A stretch of DNA of 64,000 bases from Pegea sp. RAD2-039 (taxonomy: Eukaryota > Chordata > Thaliacea > Salpida > Salpidae), in the NCBI GenBank assembly GCA_034620365.1, contig JAQGEQ010000305.1, positions 868,001 through 932,000 of the forward strand, given 5' to 3'. The notes beneath the pieces are model-generated. The model was not told the origin of the DNA, searched no databases, and was given only the letters and a program-made list of their open reading frames with translations. Shown one piece after another: positions 36,507 through 45,515 of the stretch (the stretch's first letter is position 1; the number at the start of each line of letters is the position of its first letter). Made by a program: the position numbers and the translations under genes.

Positions 36507-37296
36507 TGTTGGAGTGCAACGAAACAAGTCCGAAGAAAACATTGAGAAGTCGATTCCTCTAATTGAACCGAAGCTTTAAGCGCTTGTAGCTCTTAGCAAT
36601 TTGCATGAAACTAGAAAGACATCTCTCAGAGCTACAAGAAAATGTGCTTAAGTCTTATAAAAGAGCAAAGCTGCCGAAGCAAAAGGTGACACCAAATCCG
36701 TTTACGATGTTGTTAGACCTACAAAACATCTAACCAGACAATCTGCTACAGCAGAGATGGTGTACAACAGAGATGAACAACTACAAAAGTGGGTTGAACA
36801 TTTTTACTTCTCTACTCGAAACACTGCGACGAACACTAGACTAGATCAAACGGAATGTTTATCAATCATACGCAACCTAGATTGCGAACCAACAAGTGAA
36901 GAACTCAGCAAAGCCATTTCAGTAATGGGTTCTGAAAAAGCAACAGATAGTGATAGTTTACTACCTGAGTGACAAAGTAATTCAAAACTTATCTTCTTCT
37001 TCTTTCGATATTTTAATCATTTATTGGATAATTTTAATATTGTAAACAAAACATGTTCTAAAATGTGTTACTTCCTCACCTATAAATATCGTTTAAAAGA
37101 ATATCTCGAGTTACAATGCAGTTTAAGATCAAAATACTCTGACACAGACATAGTTTTTTCGGTTCGTCAACCACACGCCTTTTATATCGCATTTATTGAT
37201 CTGAGCAAAGCTTTTGATCTCGTTATTCAAGGAAGGCCTGTTTTCGGTACTGCTGAAGATTGGTTGCCAACCACAATCATTTCACACGAACACTAG
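36507..37296 (+). mobile_element. Degraded RTE-like LINE, pre-RT and RT fragment
   Basis: Translations carry the signature of RTE-clade non-LTR retrotransposons: EAKGDTKSVYDVVR, then RDEQLQKWVEHF, then a KA...MGSEKATDSDSL block and, after a frame break, DIVFSVRQ followed by FYIAFIDLSKAFD (reverse-transcriptase motif A region). Stops at 36970 and elsewhere, frameshifts and missing parts show that it is dead. Only the middle of the polymerase gene is represented. Confidence 0.8.
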
Positions 37297-37700
37297 AGCA
37301 ACAGTGCTCTCAACCATTTATTTTTTCCTCTTTCAAGGTGCTCTCTACTCTGCAAACAACTGAAGAATAGAGAAGAAAAAACAGCTTCAAAGAACCCCAC
37401 AAACTTTTAGCATATATATACAAATATTTTTTTTCAATCTTAGTTAAGTTTTTAGTTTTCAATAATTAGTTAGTATATCTCTAAATGTTAAAATCACTTG
37501 AGCAAATTTTCAAGAGTTTTTTTTAAGTTTTCTTTTAGTTAGATATAAATATTTTGGATTTCAGAAAAATGTCGTAATCACGTGACGATAAAAAATATCA
37601 AATCGACAGATTCAACTGTTTATTACGTCACAAGTAGAATTTCAATCTTGATTAATTAAAGATTTATAGATCAAATTTTGACAAAAGTATGTTTATATTA
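37297..37700. other. Short spacer before the 269-aa gene
   Basis: AT-rich. The end (TTTATATTAG at about 37693-37702) looks like a splice acceptor 16 bases before the ATG at 37718. Nothing else seen. Confidence 0.5.
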
Positions 37701-37717
37701 GAAGCAAATTAATTAAA

Positions 37718-40036
37718 ATGCTAGCCGATTTTCATAAACAAATCTCTTTGCCGCAGCATCCATCTCTCAGAACTTCTACCTCGAAAAGTTTCGACAAAGA
37801 GCCTAAAAATGCTTACAAATATAATGACAGAAGATACTCTCTGGTTAAAATGCAGTTAAAGTGAGATACAAATTTTAAAATTATTTTTACTAATTTATTG
37901 TTGCAGAAATTCGATTTTAAACTTTCAAATTAAAGTTGCACTTTATTACAATAAAATTAAATAATTCTTTTTATATAGAAAAAATACTGAAGGTTATAAC
38001 AAGTACAAGGACTTTAAACATCACATTAACTGCGCACCTGAGCTAGGGTTGATTGAACTGAGCTCGACGCGGTGCTCAGCTATGAAAAAAGGATTTTCAT
38101 TGCCTCCATATGCTACTGTTGACTATCGCCAACTTAGATGGCAAGTACAAATTTATTAAAGGATAAATATTGCTACTTATATTGACCAGCTGCAAAAACT
38201 TCTTGATTTTCTATTTGAACATTCAATTTATTTGTTAAAGTTGTTTAGACTTGTCAAAAATCTATTAATTTTTTGCACAAAATTCTTTTTTATTCATCTT
38301 TTTAAAATACTTGAACTTTTTGAAGTAAAATAGAAACTTTCAGATGTAACACTTGTTATCTTATGTTAACTTGAAAAACTTCTAAAATTTCGGTTGGGCC
38401 TATTTTACATCTTGTTATGGATTTGAATAGAGAAATAAAAGTTACTTTACCGCATATGTAAATTTAATATACTGATAATACTAATAATAATAATGATTTT
38501 TTCAGAGTAAATTAGTATTTGTTTTATGCGAAATCTATACTATAATAACACTCTGTTAAAGAGTTATATTAGCCTCTGTAGTGTAGCATTATCACGCCCG
38601 CCAATCACGCAGAAGGGCCCAGGTTCGAGCCCAGGCGGGCACATAATTGCGACAAGAAAAAGTTCATAAAAGTCCGGGTAAAAGAGCCTTATTAGTCTGG
38701 TAAATACCACCAACTTCTAAGAGACGCAAAACTCCAAATTTAAAGCTGTAGCTGGAACTTCATAGACATTTTGTCACTGTTATCAGTGTCGTTCTGGCAG
38801 CTTTTGTGACGCCAGCTGGGTGTAGCTGCATCAATCCGTCTATTACGCTACATAACTTTGTTAGCGTGGAGAGTGTAATCGTGGACAGCAACTGAGTCTC
38901 CATAATTTCTACCATGGCTTACAGTATAGCCGTTTTCGGCCGAAGCAGACCATACTACTAATAACTGCATATGGAAAATCTACCGCCTGATGATTAAAGG
39001 TGCTTAGATGGTCCAAAACTGCGCATAGCAAAACAACTGATCTTTTAGTAGATAGAATGTTTATCTGATTTGTCCAAGATGTTCTTATTGGTAGTTGTTA
39101 TAATTTCATTACAAATTAAAACAACTCTAACTTAAACTTTTCTAGTTGACTTTAAATTTTATGCTTTTATCTCCAGTAAGGGTGCAACTGCTAAAGAACG
39201 GCATCAAGCATATCAAAAGACTTTCGAAGCAGTAACCAACAAGAAACTTCAGCCTGTTGTTACTTTTCAAAACTACGATTGTATAAACGAAATTAAACCG
39301 GTTGAAAGTAAATCAGAAGAAAATGTGAAATCAACTTCTAAACTAACTGAAAGTCAACCCGTAAGTTTTAAAGAAGACCGTTTATAACTAAACTTATTCT
39401 ATCCATAATTTGAAATACTTCTTCTTATGACTTTGTTAATTTGTAAAAAGGAGCTTTTTCTAGTCTAAAACTTGCAAAATTTTTGTTATCATGATTGCTT
39501 TTTATCTTGCATAAGATGGTCCAACAGAAAGGCAACGGAAATGATGTTATGCTGCCATCTAAAGAAGCTTGCTCAAAGCTTCCAGAAGAAAATAAAGAGA
39601 AAAACTCAGCAGTGAGTTGTTATTTCGAATTTCTATCCGATATTTTGTGGCAACTTTAAATTTGAAGTAAAAAGTTTGTAGAGTAGAAACTTTTTAAACG
39701 ATTGTTGTCAAAACGAATTTAGATTACAAATTAACATAACTTATTTAAATGTAGAAAAAAAGAACTTTTGAAAAGGAGCTTAAGTTACCTCCAATACCAC
39801 TGTGGGAGTCTTTACATTACAACGGAAACAGGTTTTTTTTGTTGCTACATCACTAAAAAATCTAAAATCTGAACTTTTTAATTTCTAGGGTTGCTGATAA
39901 GCTAGGAGTAAGCTTTAAAACAATCGCTAACAAACGCTTTCACGCAGTTTTTTATGATAAAGTCCCTGATCTTCGGGATCATATGCATGTATCAAAGCGT
40001 CCAGGACCTATTAGATACAGTGGAGTATTTGGTTAA
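37718..40036 (+). CDS. Uncharacterised 269-aa protein
   Basis: Six exons: 37718-37860, 37979-38140, 39177-39360, 39516-39611, 39755-39831 and 39889-40036, totalling 810 nt with consistent phases, so 269 aa plus stop. I do not recognise the family. There is no signal peptide, membrane segment or catalytic motif. Conserved-looking parts are at the ends: NDRRYSLVKMQL and KKGFSLPPYATVDYRQLRC near the front, and PPIPLWESLHYNGNRV with KRPGPIRYSGVFG at the C-terminus. A Lys/Glu/Ser-rich middle separates them. Short Pro- and aromatic-rich motifs around a charged middle resemble small axonemal or sperm microtubule-associated proteins, but that is a guess. The second intron starts with GC, not GT, and holds a SINE. 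An acceptor-like TTTATATTAG lies 16 bases before the ATG. Confidence 0.75.
38141..38142 (+). other. Non-canonical GC splice donor
   Basis: Exon end followed by GCAAGT, the usual form of a GC-AG donor. It pairs with CTCCAG at 39171-39176 and keeps the frame (TG|T). Confidence 0.65.
38577..38830 (+). mobile_element. tRNA-derived SINE, copy 1 (with head)
   Basis: The head resembles an Asp/Gly-type tRNA: TAGTGTAGCATTATCACGC in the A-box region and GGTTCGAGCCC as B box (RNA polymerase III promoter). The acceptor and anticodon stems are mispaired and T33 is lost, so it is not a working tRNA. The body after about 38641 matches 41843-42012: both have TCTAAGA(G/A)ACGCAAAACTCC and CAGTGTCGTTCTGGCA followed by a TGTGAC.CCAG motif. 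It lies in the second intron of the 269-aa gene. Confidence 0.75.
38916..39010 (+). repeat. 5S-rRNA-like fragment
   Basis: Short stretch with the order of 5S gene landmarks: GGCTTACAGTATAGCC, TTCGGCCGAAGCAG, then ATATGG, ACCGCCTG and GGTGCTTAG, comparable to the internal promoter half of 5S rRNA. It is diverged and isolated: a pseudogene or part of a 5S-derived SINE. Recognition is by eye only. Confidence 0.35.
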
Positions 40037-40091
40037 TTTGATTAAACAGCTGAATTTTAAACTGAATGTATTTTACGCTGTTTAAAATTAA

Positions 40092-40097
40092 AATAAA
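40092..40097 (+). terminator. Poly(A) signal of the 269-aa gene
   Basis: AATAAA 56 bases after the stop codon. Confidence 0.6.
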
Positions 40098-41179
40098 AGG
40101 TCTTAAACATGAATTAGTCAAATTTATTCAGATCTTATTTAAGAAGAGTAGATTTTTCATTCCAATATTAGAACAAATCAATAATGGTATGATTACTGGT
40201 CGTTAATTTCTATGACAATTCAATGATAGAACAAATCAATAAACTTGTTAAGTTCTGCTTATAACAATTATATCGTAAATAAATACTAACAAAATACATT
40301 TTCTGTTTTTACTTAATTAAATGCAGTTCTGTTATACGTCAAGTCAAATACTGTTTCTTGAACCAAATAGTCGTATTTGTATTGCAACAATATGAAAACA
40401 ATCGTTATAAAACTTTTTCATTTTGTTTTTATCTTTGAGATTTATCAAAGTATCTTTTGATGATAGCAACATAATACTTTTATTACATTTTGTTTTGCCA
40501 CATCATGAAATATAATAACAATCTTCAGAAAAGTGTTCTGCAAATGTTGTCTTTGCAATTATGTTTAAGCTCTTCATCTTCTTCTACAGAGCTCTTAGAG
40601 GAAGAACTTTTAATTATGATTTAAATAGCAACGAGTTTTTATATAAAAGTATCCAAGTACTTTAATATATATATAAATTATAATATAAACTAGATTATTA
40701 TCATTAAATTTTTAAGTAAACTGAATATAAACAAAATATTCATAAATGTTTTTGCAGTCCAAGTAAGCTCTTGTGTTTTTTTAACTATAAAAATCCTAAA
40801 AGTAATTTATTCTGAGGATATTGCAAAACCTCTGGTTCCTTTAACTTGTTCTGCTAAATGGGGTTTGATGGTATGCTTACTGGTTGTTAACTGGGGCTTG
40901 ATGGTTGTTTACTGGTCATTAATTGGGGTTTGATGGTTGTTTACTGGTCGTTAATTGGGGTTTGATGTGGTATGTTTATTGTTCGTGAATTAGGGTTTGG
41001 TAGTACGTTTACTAGTTCTCGACGATTGGTTGTTTTGTTCTTTTAAAACGTCAATTAATATTGGAAACCAAAAAATGGAAATTACTGAACGAAAAGGAAA
41101 AGAAACAAGTAAGTATTAAGGACGAAGAATAGTAAAGACTGATACAAGAGTGAGAAGTTTGAAGCAGATGAAGTAATCA
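40098..41179. other. Non-coding spacer with a minisatellite
   Basis: AT-rich, no gene. A short tandem repeat lies at 40859-41025. Confidence 0.6.
40859..41025 (+). repeat. Minisatellite, unit about 32-35 bp, about five copies
   Basis: Units of the form GGGGTTTGATGGTTGTTTAC + TGGTCGTTAATT, imperfectly repeated. A related single unit lies near 40175-40205. Confidence 0.75.
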
Positions 41180-41590
41180 CTTATGTGTTCATCTAAAACG
41201 ATTGATAATTTTTTCGCAAAACTTCTTTATTTACAATATCGAAGGCTTTGGTGAGGTCTAAGAAAATGATGTAAGGACCCTTGTTTTGATTACATTTTCT
41301 TGGATTTGTTTAAGAACAAATACCATATCAGTAGTACTTCTAATCTTTCTGAATCTGCACTGGGTTTCAGAAAGAACAGACTTAGCTATAGAAGACACAA
41401 TCTTATAAAGTGAAATTCTTGAAAAAACGAAGAGTTATGCTTCTGTGGTTGAAGCAGTTAAATTTATCCCCATTATTTTTGTAAAAACTGATTGATGATT
41501 ACTCTGTCATGAAAGTTATCATGTATCTTCCCACTCTTTCAATGAAATATTAGCTGCTTATGTAAGAATGTTTGCAGTATTTCACCTTTA
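41180..41590 (-). mobile_element. LINE reverse-transcriptase fragment, minus strand
   Basis: Minus-strand translations give FNCFNHRSITL (NYRGI-like block), CRFRKIRSTTDMVFVLKQIQ and, after a frameshift, YIIFLDLTKAFDIVN, the conserved fingers/palm start of non-LTR reverse transcriptases. Frameshifts and stops show that it is dead. Same strand and order as the endonuclease piece at 42040-42500, so probably one element. Confidence 0.75.
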
Positions 41591-41829
41591 TTTTCACCTA
41601 ATCTCTTTTAGGGAGTTACAAATAGCACGACTTAACAAATTGTGATGTTGTGAGCATCAACAATATCAAAAAAATTAAACTTTCGAAGGTTAAGTGCATT
41701 TTTTAAACTCAATCAACAGTTAAAATTACAATTTTCGATGTATTTAGTATGTTCAAAGTCTTGAAACATCATAGATGAGCTCCTATTGAAACGGAACAGT
41801 GTTCCTTTCTTGTTTCTTCGCAGGTGCCA

Positions 41830-42012
41830 AGGACCAAGAGCTTTTGCGACGGGAAAAGTCCACAAGAAACCCGAGTCGAAGGGCCTTAGTAGTCTGATAA
41901 ATGACAACATTTCTAAGAAACGCAAAACTCCGAATTTAAATCCGGAGTTGGAACAACTACGGTTGTTTGTCACTCAGTGTCGTTCTGGCATCTCCTGTGA
42001 CACCAGTCGGGC
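41830..42012 (+). mobile_element. SINE body, copy 2 (head not recognised)
   Basis: Shares the body of the 38577-38830 SINE over about 170 bases, including CTTAGTAGTCTGATAAAT, TCTAAGAAACGCAAAACTCC and CAGTGTCGTTCTGGCATCTC. The tRNA-like head is missing or unrecognisable. It lies between the RT and endonuclease parts of the minus-strand LINE and probably inserted into it. Confidence 0.7.
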
Positions 42013-42039
42013 GTTCTTTTTTTGATAAAGATAAGTTTA

Positions 42040-42500
42040 TTACGATAAGATTACTTCAACTATGTTAGTGGTTTTGTAAGAACAGCAGACTTCCTGTGTT
42101 AAGGCATGACTCGAAATGACTGAAGTAGGATTATCGCTAGCCAAGTTAAACTTTTCCATAAATGTTGAATTTGGGTTATTTTGATAAAATTTACTAAAAT
42201 TAAAGTCCCCCACAATATATTACTCTAGAAACACAACGCTCTTTAAAGCCTTTAATAAGGCCTTAATAGTAAACCTGTCATTAATTTTAGAAGGTGGTAG
42301 ATACACAAAAATGAAAAAATTTGGACTTTGAATAATGGAAATCGAAAGTGATAATCTAAAATCTTGGAAAATTAATGTCATTGATCTGAATTCTGGAGAT
42401 CTTATGTGCCAGCAATGTTTTGTAAATTACACAAACATCGCCGCCACATCAAAATCAAACTTAAATCTTTCATTTAAGATCATTCAAAGACCAAAATAAA
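42040..42500 (-). mobile_element. LINE endonuclease fragment, minus strand
   Basis: Minus-strand reading contains FFIFVYLPPS and, further on, YIVGDFNFSKF, the VY.PP and GDFN motifs of the apurinic-type endonuclease of non-LTR retrotransposons, with in-frame stops between them. Confidence 0.7.
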
Positions 42501-42569
42501 TTCTGGAAAGTTTAAATATAAATTCTTATTTTAAAAATTATCCACAATTTAATTGACCTTCAGTTTGAT

Positions 42570-43018
42570 GATTTCTTTTCCATTAGTCCTTCCCTCAAGT
42601 TATATCAACTCAGACGACACACATTACATCTTAAAAGCCTATATCACCTGGTACATTAATCAGAGCGAATTTTTTCTCATACCGCACAATTAATACATGG
42701 AACCAGCTGCCATCAGACATTGTCATGTCGGAGTCGCTCGCGTTGTTCAAAAAGAAGTTGAACCGTTATAACATTTCCAACATTGTCATTTATAAACTGT
42801 GAATTTTTCCTTTTTTTAAATATTTCTATAATTCTATGTAATTGTTAACTGTCATATGCTTTGAGGAATACCGAAATGCCATGTGTTACATCTTATGCTT
42901 TCCATATTTTTGACTAAATAGAGGTTATATGTTATTTGCGAGGATGTGTGTCAGCGAGAGGCGCTCTCTTCAGGTACCCTACTTCGCATTTATTGTAATA
43001 AATAAAATAAATAGATAG
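42570..43018 (+). mobile_element. 5'-truncated LINE 3' end, plus strand
   Basis: Ends with the typical C-terminus of jockey/CR1-type polymerases: FFSYRTINTWNQLP, then SESLALFKKKLNRY, then a stop at about 42801. A 3'UTR and an AT-rich tail (AATAAATAAAATAAATAG, about 42999-43016) follow. Opposite orientation to the flanking LINE parts, so it seems to have landed inside that element. Confidence 0.75.
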
Positions 43019-43072
43019 GTTTGAATTAGAATTAGAGGAGGTAGATGTTATGTCCATGGTTCTATATTTAAT

Positions 43073-43327
43073 TCAGAACGATTTAATTCCCATTTGCTTC
43101 ATCTGGTTGTTTTCAAATATTTCATAAGTTTTCTTACTCACATCACTACAGATGAGATGAAACCAGAAGAGGCATTTAATATATTCTATTGCCGGATCTT
43201 CACCAGAGCAAATTTTATTGCAGGATTGGCAATTGCCATTGTAACCTTGTTTTGAGGAAGTCGGTTTGTCAGAATTTTTCTGTCCACTTGAACTTAAGGT
43301 CTTGCAACTTTTATTTGGATCCACCAT
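43073..43327 (-). mobile_element. LINE ORF1 start with PHD-like zinc finger
   Basis: 84-residue frame from ATG 43327. After a Ser/Lys-rich start it has a Cys/His pattern CQSCNKIC...IKCLFWFHLICSDV like a PHD finger, as found at the start of ORF1 proteins of many CR1/jockey-type LINEs. It ends in a premature stop. Together with 42040-42500 and 41180-41590 it forms the order ORF1, endonuclease, RT on the minus strand. Confidence 0.6.
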
Positions 43328-43329
43328 AG

Positions 43330-44657
43330 TTTTTACTTTTATGAAAGATTTTTAGTGTCACTAACCCAAATAGTTGGAATCTATTTCTTATTCCGATAGA
43401 ATAATTTATTACAAGTAATCACTTAGTAAAAATAATTTTATCAGAACTTATAAGCACTTCTTCAAATAGAATTCATCACAAGTTATATAGAAATTGCTCA
43501 GCAAAAACATCCTAATTTATTATCCTTATTCAATACAATATAACCTATAACCTTCATATGAGAAAGTTAATATCTTGGTTTCTAGAGTTTATTTTTAGCT
43601 CACAATCAATTTTTTTTCCTTAACCCACTCTGAATGTTATTATTAATAAGATTTTTTCAATTGAAGTGTTTTTTAATGTTTGCATCTAAATTTCAAGAAA
43701 AACCGAACAGTATACAATGACTAATTTGGGATTTTGCTGAAAAACGAATGTGTAATAAATCTATGAAATTTTGAACTTCATAACAGTGTTAATGTTAAGA
43801 TTGTAATTTTTTTTTACAAACTTTTAAAAAATTTACTTTTTACATAGAAAAATACGAAAGTATATTCAATGATAAAACAAACGCTAGCTCATTTATATAA
43901 GCAAAATGTTTGCGTTTCCGTATTTTAGTTTAAACAATTTTTCCCTTAAAACTTGTACAACTAGTGTTTGTGAGTTTTAATAATTTTAATTGCCTATGGC
44001 TTATTATTCGATTTATTTATTTATTTACCTCCCCATCTAATATTTCACTTTAATCTACCATTAAATTATTTTAATTTTATGTTGATATTCTCATAATTTT
44101 TTTATTTGATAATATATATTTGAAAGTAAACATCTATAAAGTATTTATAAGAAATTTTTTCTAGTTTTTGTTTTTGGGAGTTCAATTTTACAATCTAATA
44201 TAAGTTAATTTACAGAAGTTGTATGATTTGTATATAAATTTCTGTTGTTTATTTTTATTCAAATATTTTCTTAGAATATTAAATTATAAATAATAATTTT
44301 AAAGAAATTATTTCAGTCTGTTTAATCTGGGAAGTTTTCTCATGCATCATTTGTGTGTCTTAAACTATCAATTTTGTTACTTTTATCTATAAAGATCTGA
44401 TAGATTTATGGAATTTAACAATTTTCTTTTTTATTTTATTGATTTGCAAATTGTTTTTGTACATAAATAATATGCAAGAAATGTGAACAATGTTTCAACA
44501 TTGAAAAACTGATAAAAAATCATTCTAGTTTCTATTTTTATCTGTTTTAAAATTGGAGTTTAGATCTAATAAATTATTTCATGTTTGATTTTATTGATGT
44601 ATTTTAAATTGTTAAAGTATTTTACCTGTAAATTACAATAATCCTGATTTTTTTCAG
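43330..44657. other. Non-coding AT-rich spacer
   Basis: No gene or recognisable repeat. Ends in the acceptor-like TTTTTTTCAG before the myotrophin 5'UTR. Confidence 0.6.
44656..44657 (+). other. Acceptor-like AG 35 bases before the myotrophin ATG
   Basis: A strong polypyrimidine-AG (GATTTTTTTCAG) with no visible upstream exon: trans-splice acceptor or 5'UTR intron end. Confidence 0.5.
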
Positions 44658-44692
44658 ATATATATAATTTGTCAGTTGTAAGAATCTAGAAA

Positions 44693-45034
44693 ATGGCTGA
44701 ACAAATTACCTGGGCGGTGAAAAACGGTGACTTGGAAGCTCTTAAAACAAAAAAGTTTGATCCAAATGGTAATTATGGGCAACAAACTTTGTTGGTCTCA
44801 GCATCTGATTATGGTCAATGTGAAGTAATCTCATATTTAATCTCTCTTGGAGCTGATGTCAATAAATCTGGTACAAATAACATCTGCCCACTTTTGGTTG
44901 CTATTTATGAAGATCATGTTAAAGCTGCTAAAATTCTGATTGAAAATGGAGCTGATAAAAATGGTTTGGGTTTGAATGGTGAAAAATATATGGAACTTGC
45001 TACTTCAGATGCCATGAAAAAACTTTTGTCTTGA
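44693..45034 (+). CDS. MTPN: Myotrophin (V-1), ankyrin-repeat capping-protein inhibitor
   Basis: Small cytosolic protein of ankyrin repeats; myotrophin/V-1 binds and sequesters actin capping protein (CapZ), and in vertebrates has also been linked to NF-kB. The 113-aa frame is close to the 118 of human myotrophin and matches throughout: WAVKNGDLEALK at the start, then repeat cores LLVSASDYGQCEVISYLISL, GADVNKSGTNNICPLLVAIY and DHVKAAKILIENGADKNG, and a final A...AMKKLL. No intron in the coding part. The upstream acceptor-like site argues against a simple processed retrocopy. Intact. Confidence 0.93.
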   Translation: MAEQITWAVKNGDLEALKTKKFDPNGNYGQQTLLVSASDYGQCEVISYLISLGADVNKSGTNNICPLLVAIYEDHVKAAKILIENGADKNGLGLNGEKYMELATSDAMKKLLS

Positions 45035-45141
45035 TGATGTAATTGTTGAACTATATATCTTTGTATTCAGTAATTATGTAAATTCAACAAATGTTTCTTA
45101 TAATTATCACTAATATTCCTAAATTTTTTCTAATTTTTCCA

Positions 45142-45147
45142 AATAAA
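45142..45147 (+). terminator. Poly(A) signal of myotrophin
   Basis: AATAAA 107 bases after the stop. Confidence 0.65.
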
Positions 45148-45515
45148 CACATTCCTTTTCGTCTTGGATAATTTTCTGATATTTGTAGATATAAAAACTA
45201 GATAAATCTAACGTTTTCTTGATTTAGTTATTTCTGAATAATTACTAATCGTAAAATTACTACTTAATAATATTCTATTTCTTTTGCAAGTATTATTAGA
45301 AGTAGTATTAGGTATGGAATCCTTTCTTTGAAAATTGAATAAAACTTGGTTGGTATTTCCTGATATCTTTAGCTTCTAACTTTTACAAAAAGAGTGTTTT
45401 TAATTTCAGTTCCTTCATGATATTTTATTTGCTTTTGTTCAAACTAGATATAAAGGTAATATTTTGTTAAATATTTCTGAGAAATCTTTTGAAGCACAAA
45501 GTTTAAATCACTAAA
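45148..45515. other. Spacer between myotrophin and the ZFC3H1-like gene
   Basis: AT-rich; no element recognised. It must contain the promoter or 5'UTR of the next gene. Confidence 0.5.

Noticed and set aside
38577-38650. A functional tRNA gene
   Set aside because: The A and B boxes are recognisable, but acceptor and anticodon stems are mispaired, T33 is missing and a SINE body follows directly.
41713-42025. Open frames on both strands over the second SINE copy
   Set aside because: They follow the SINE sequence, lack domains and are not shared by the first copy.
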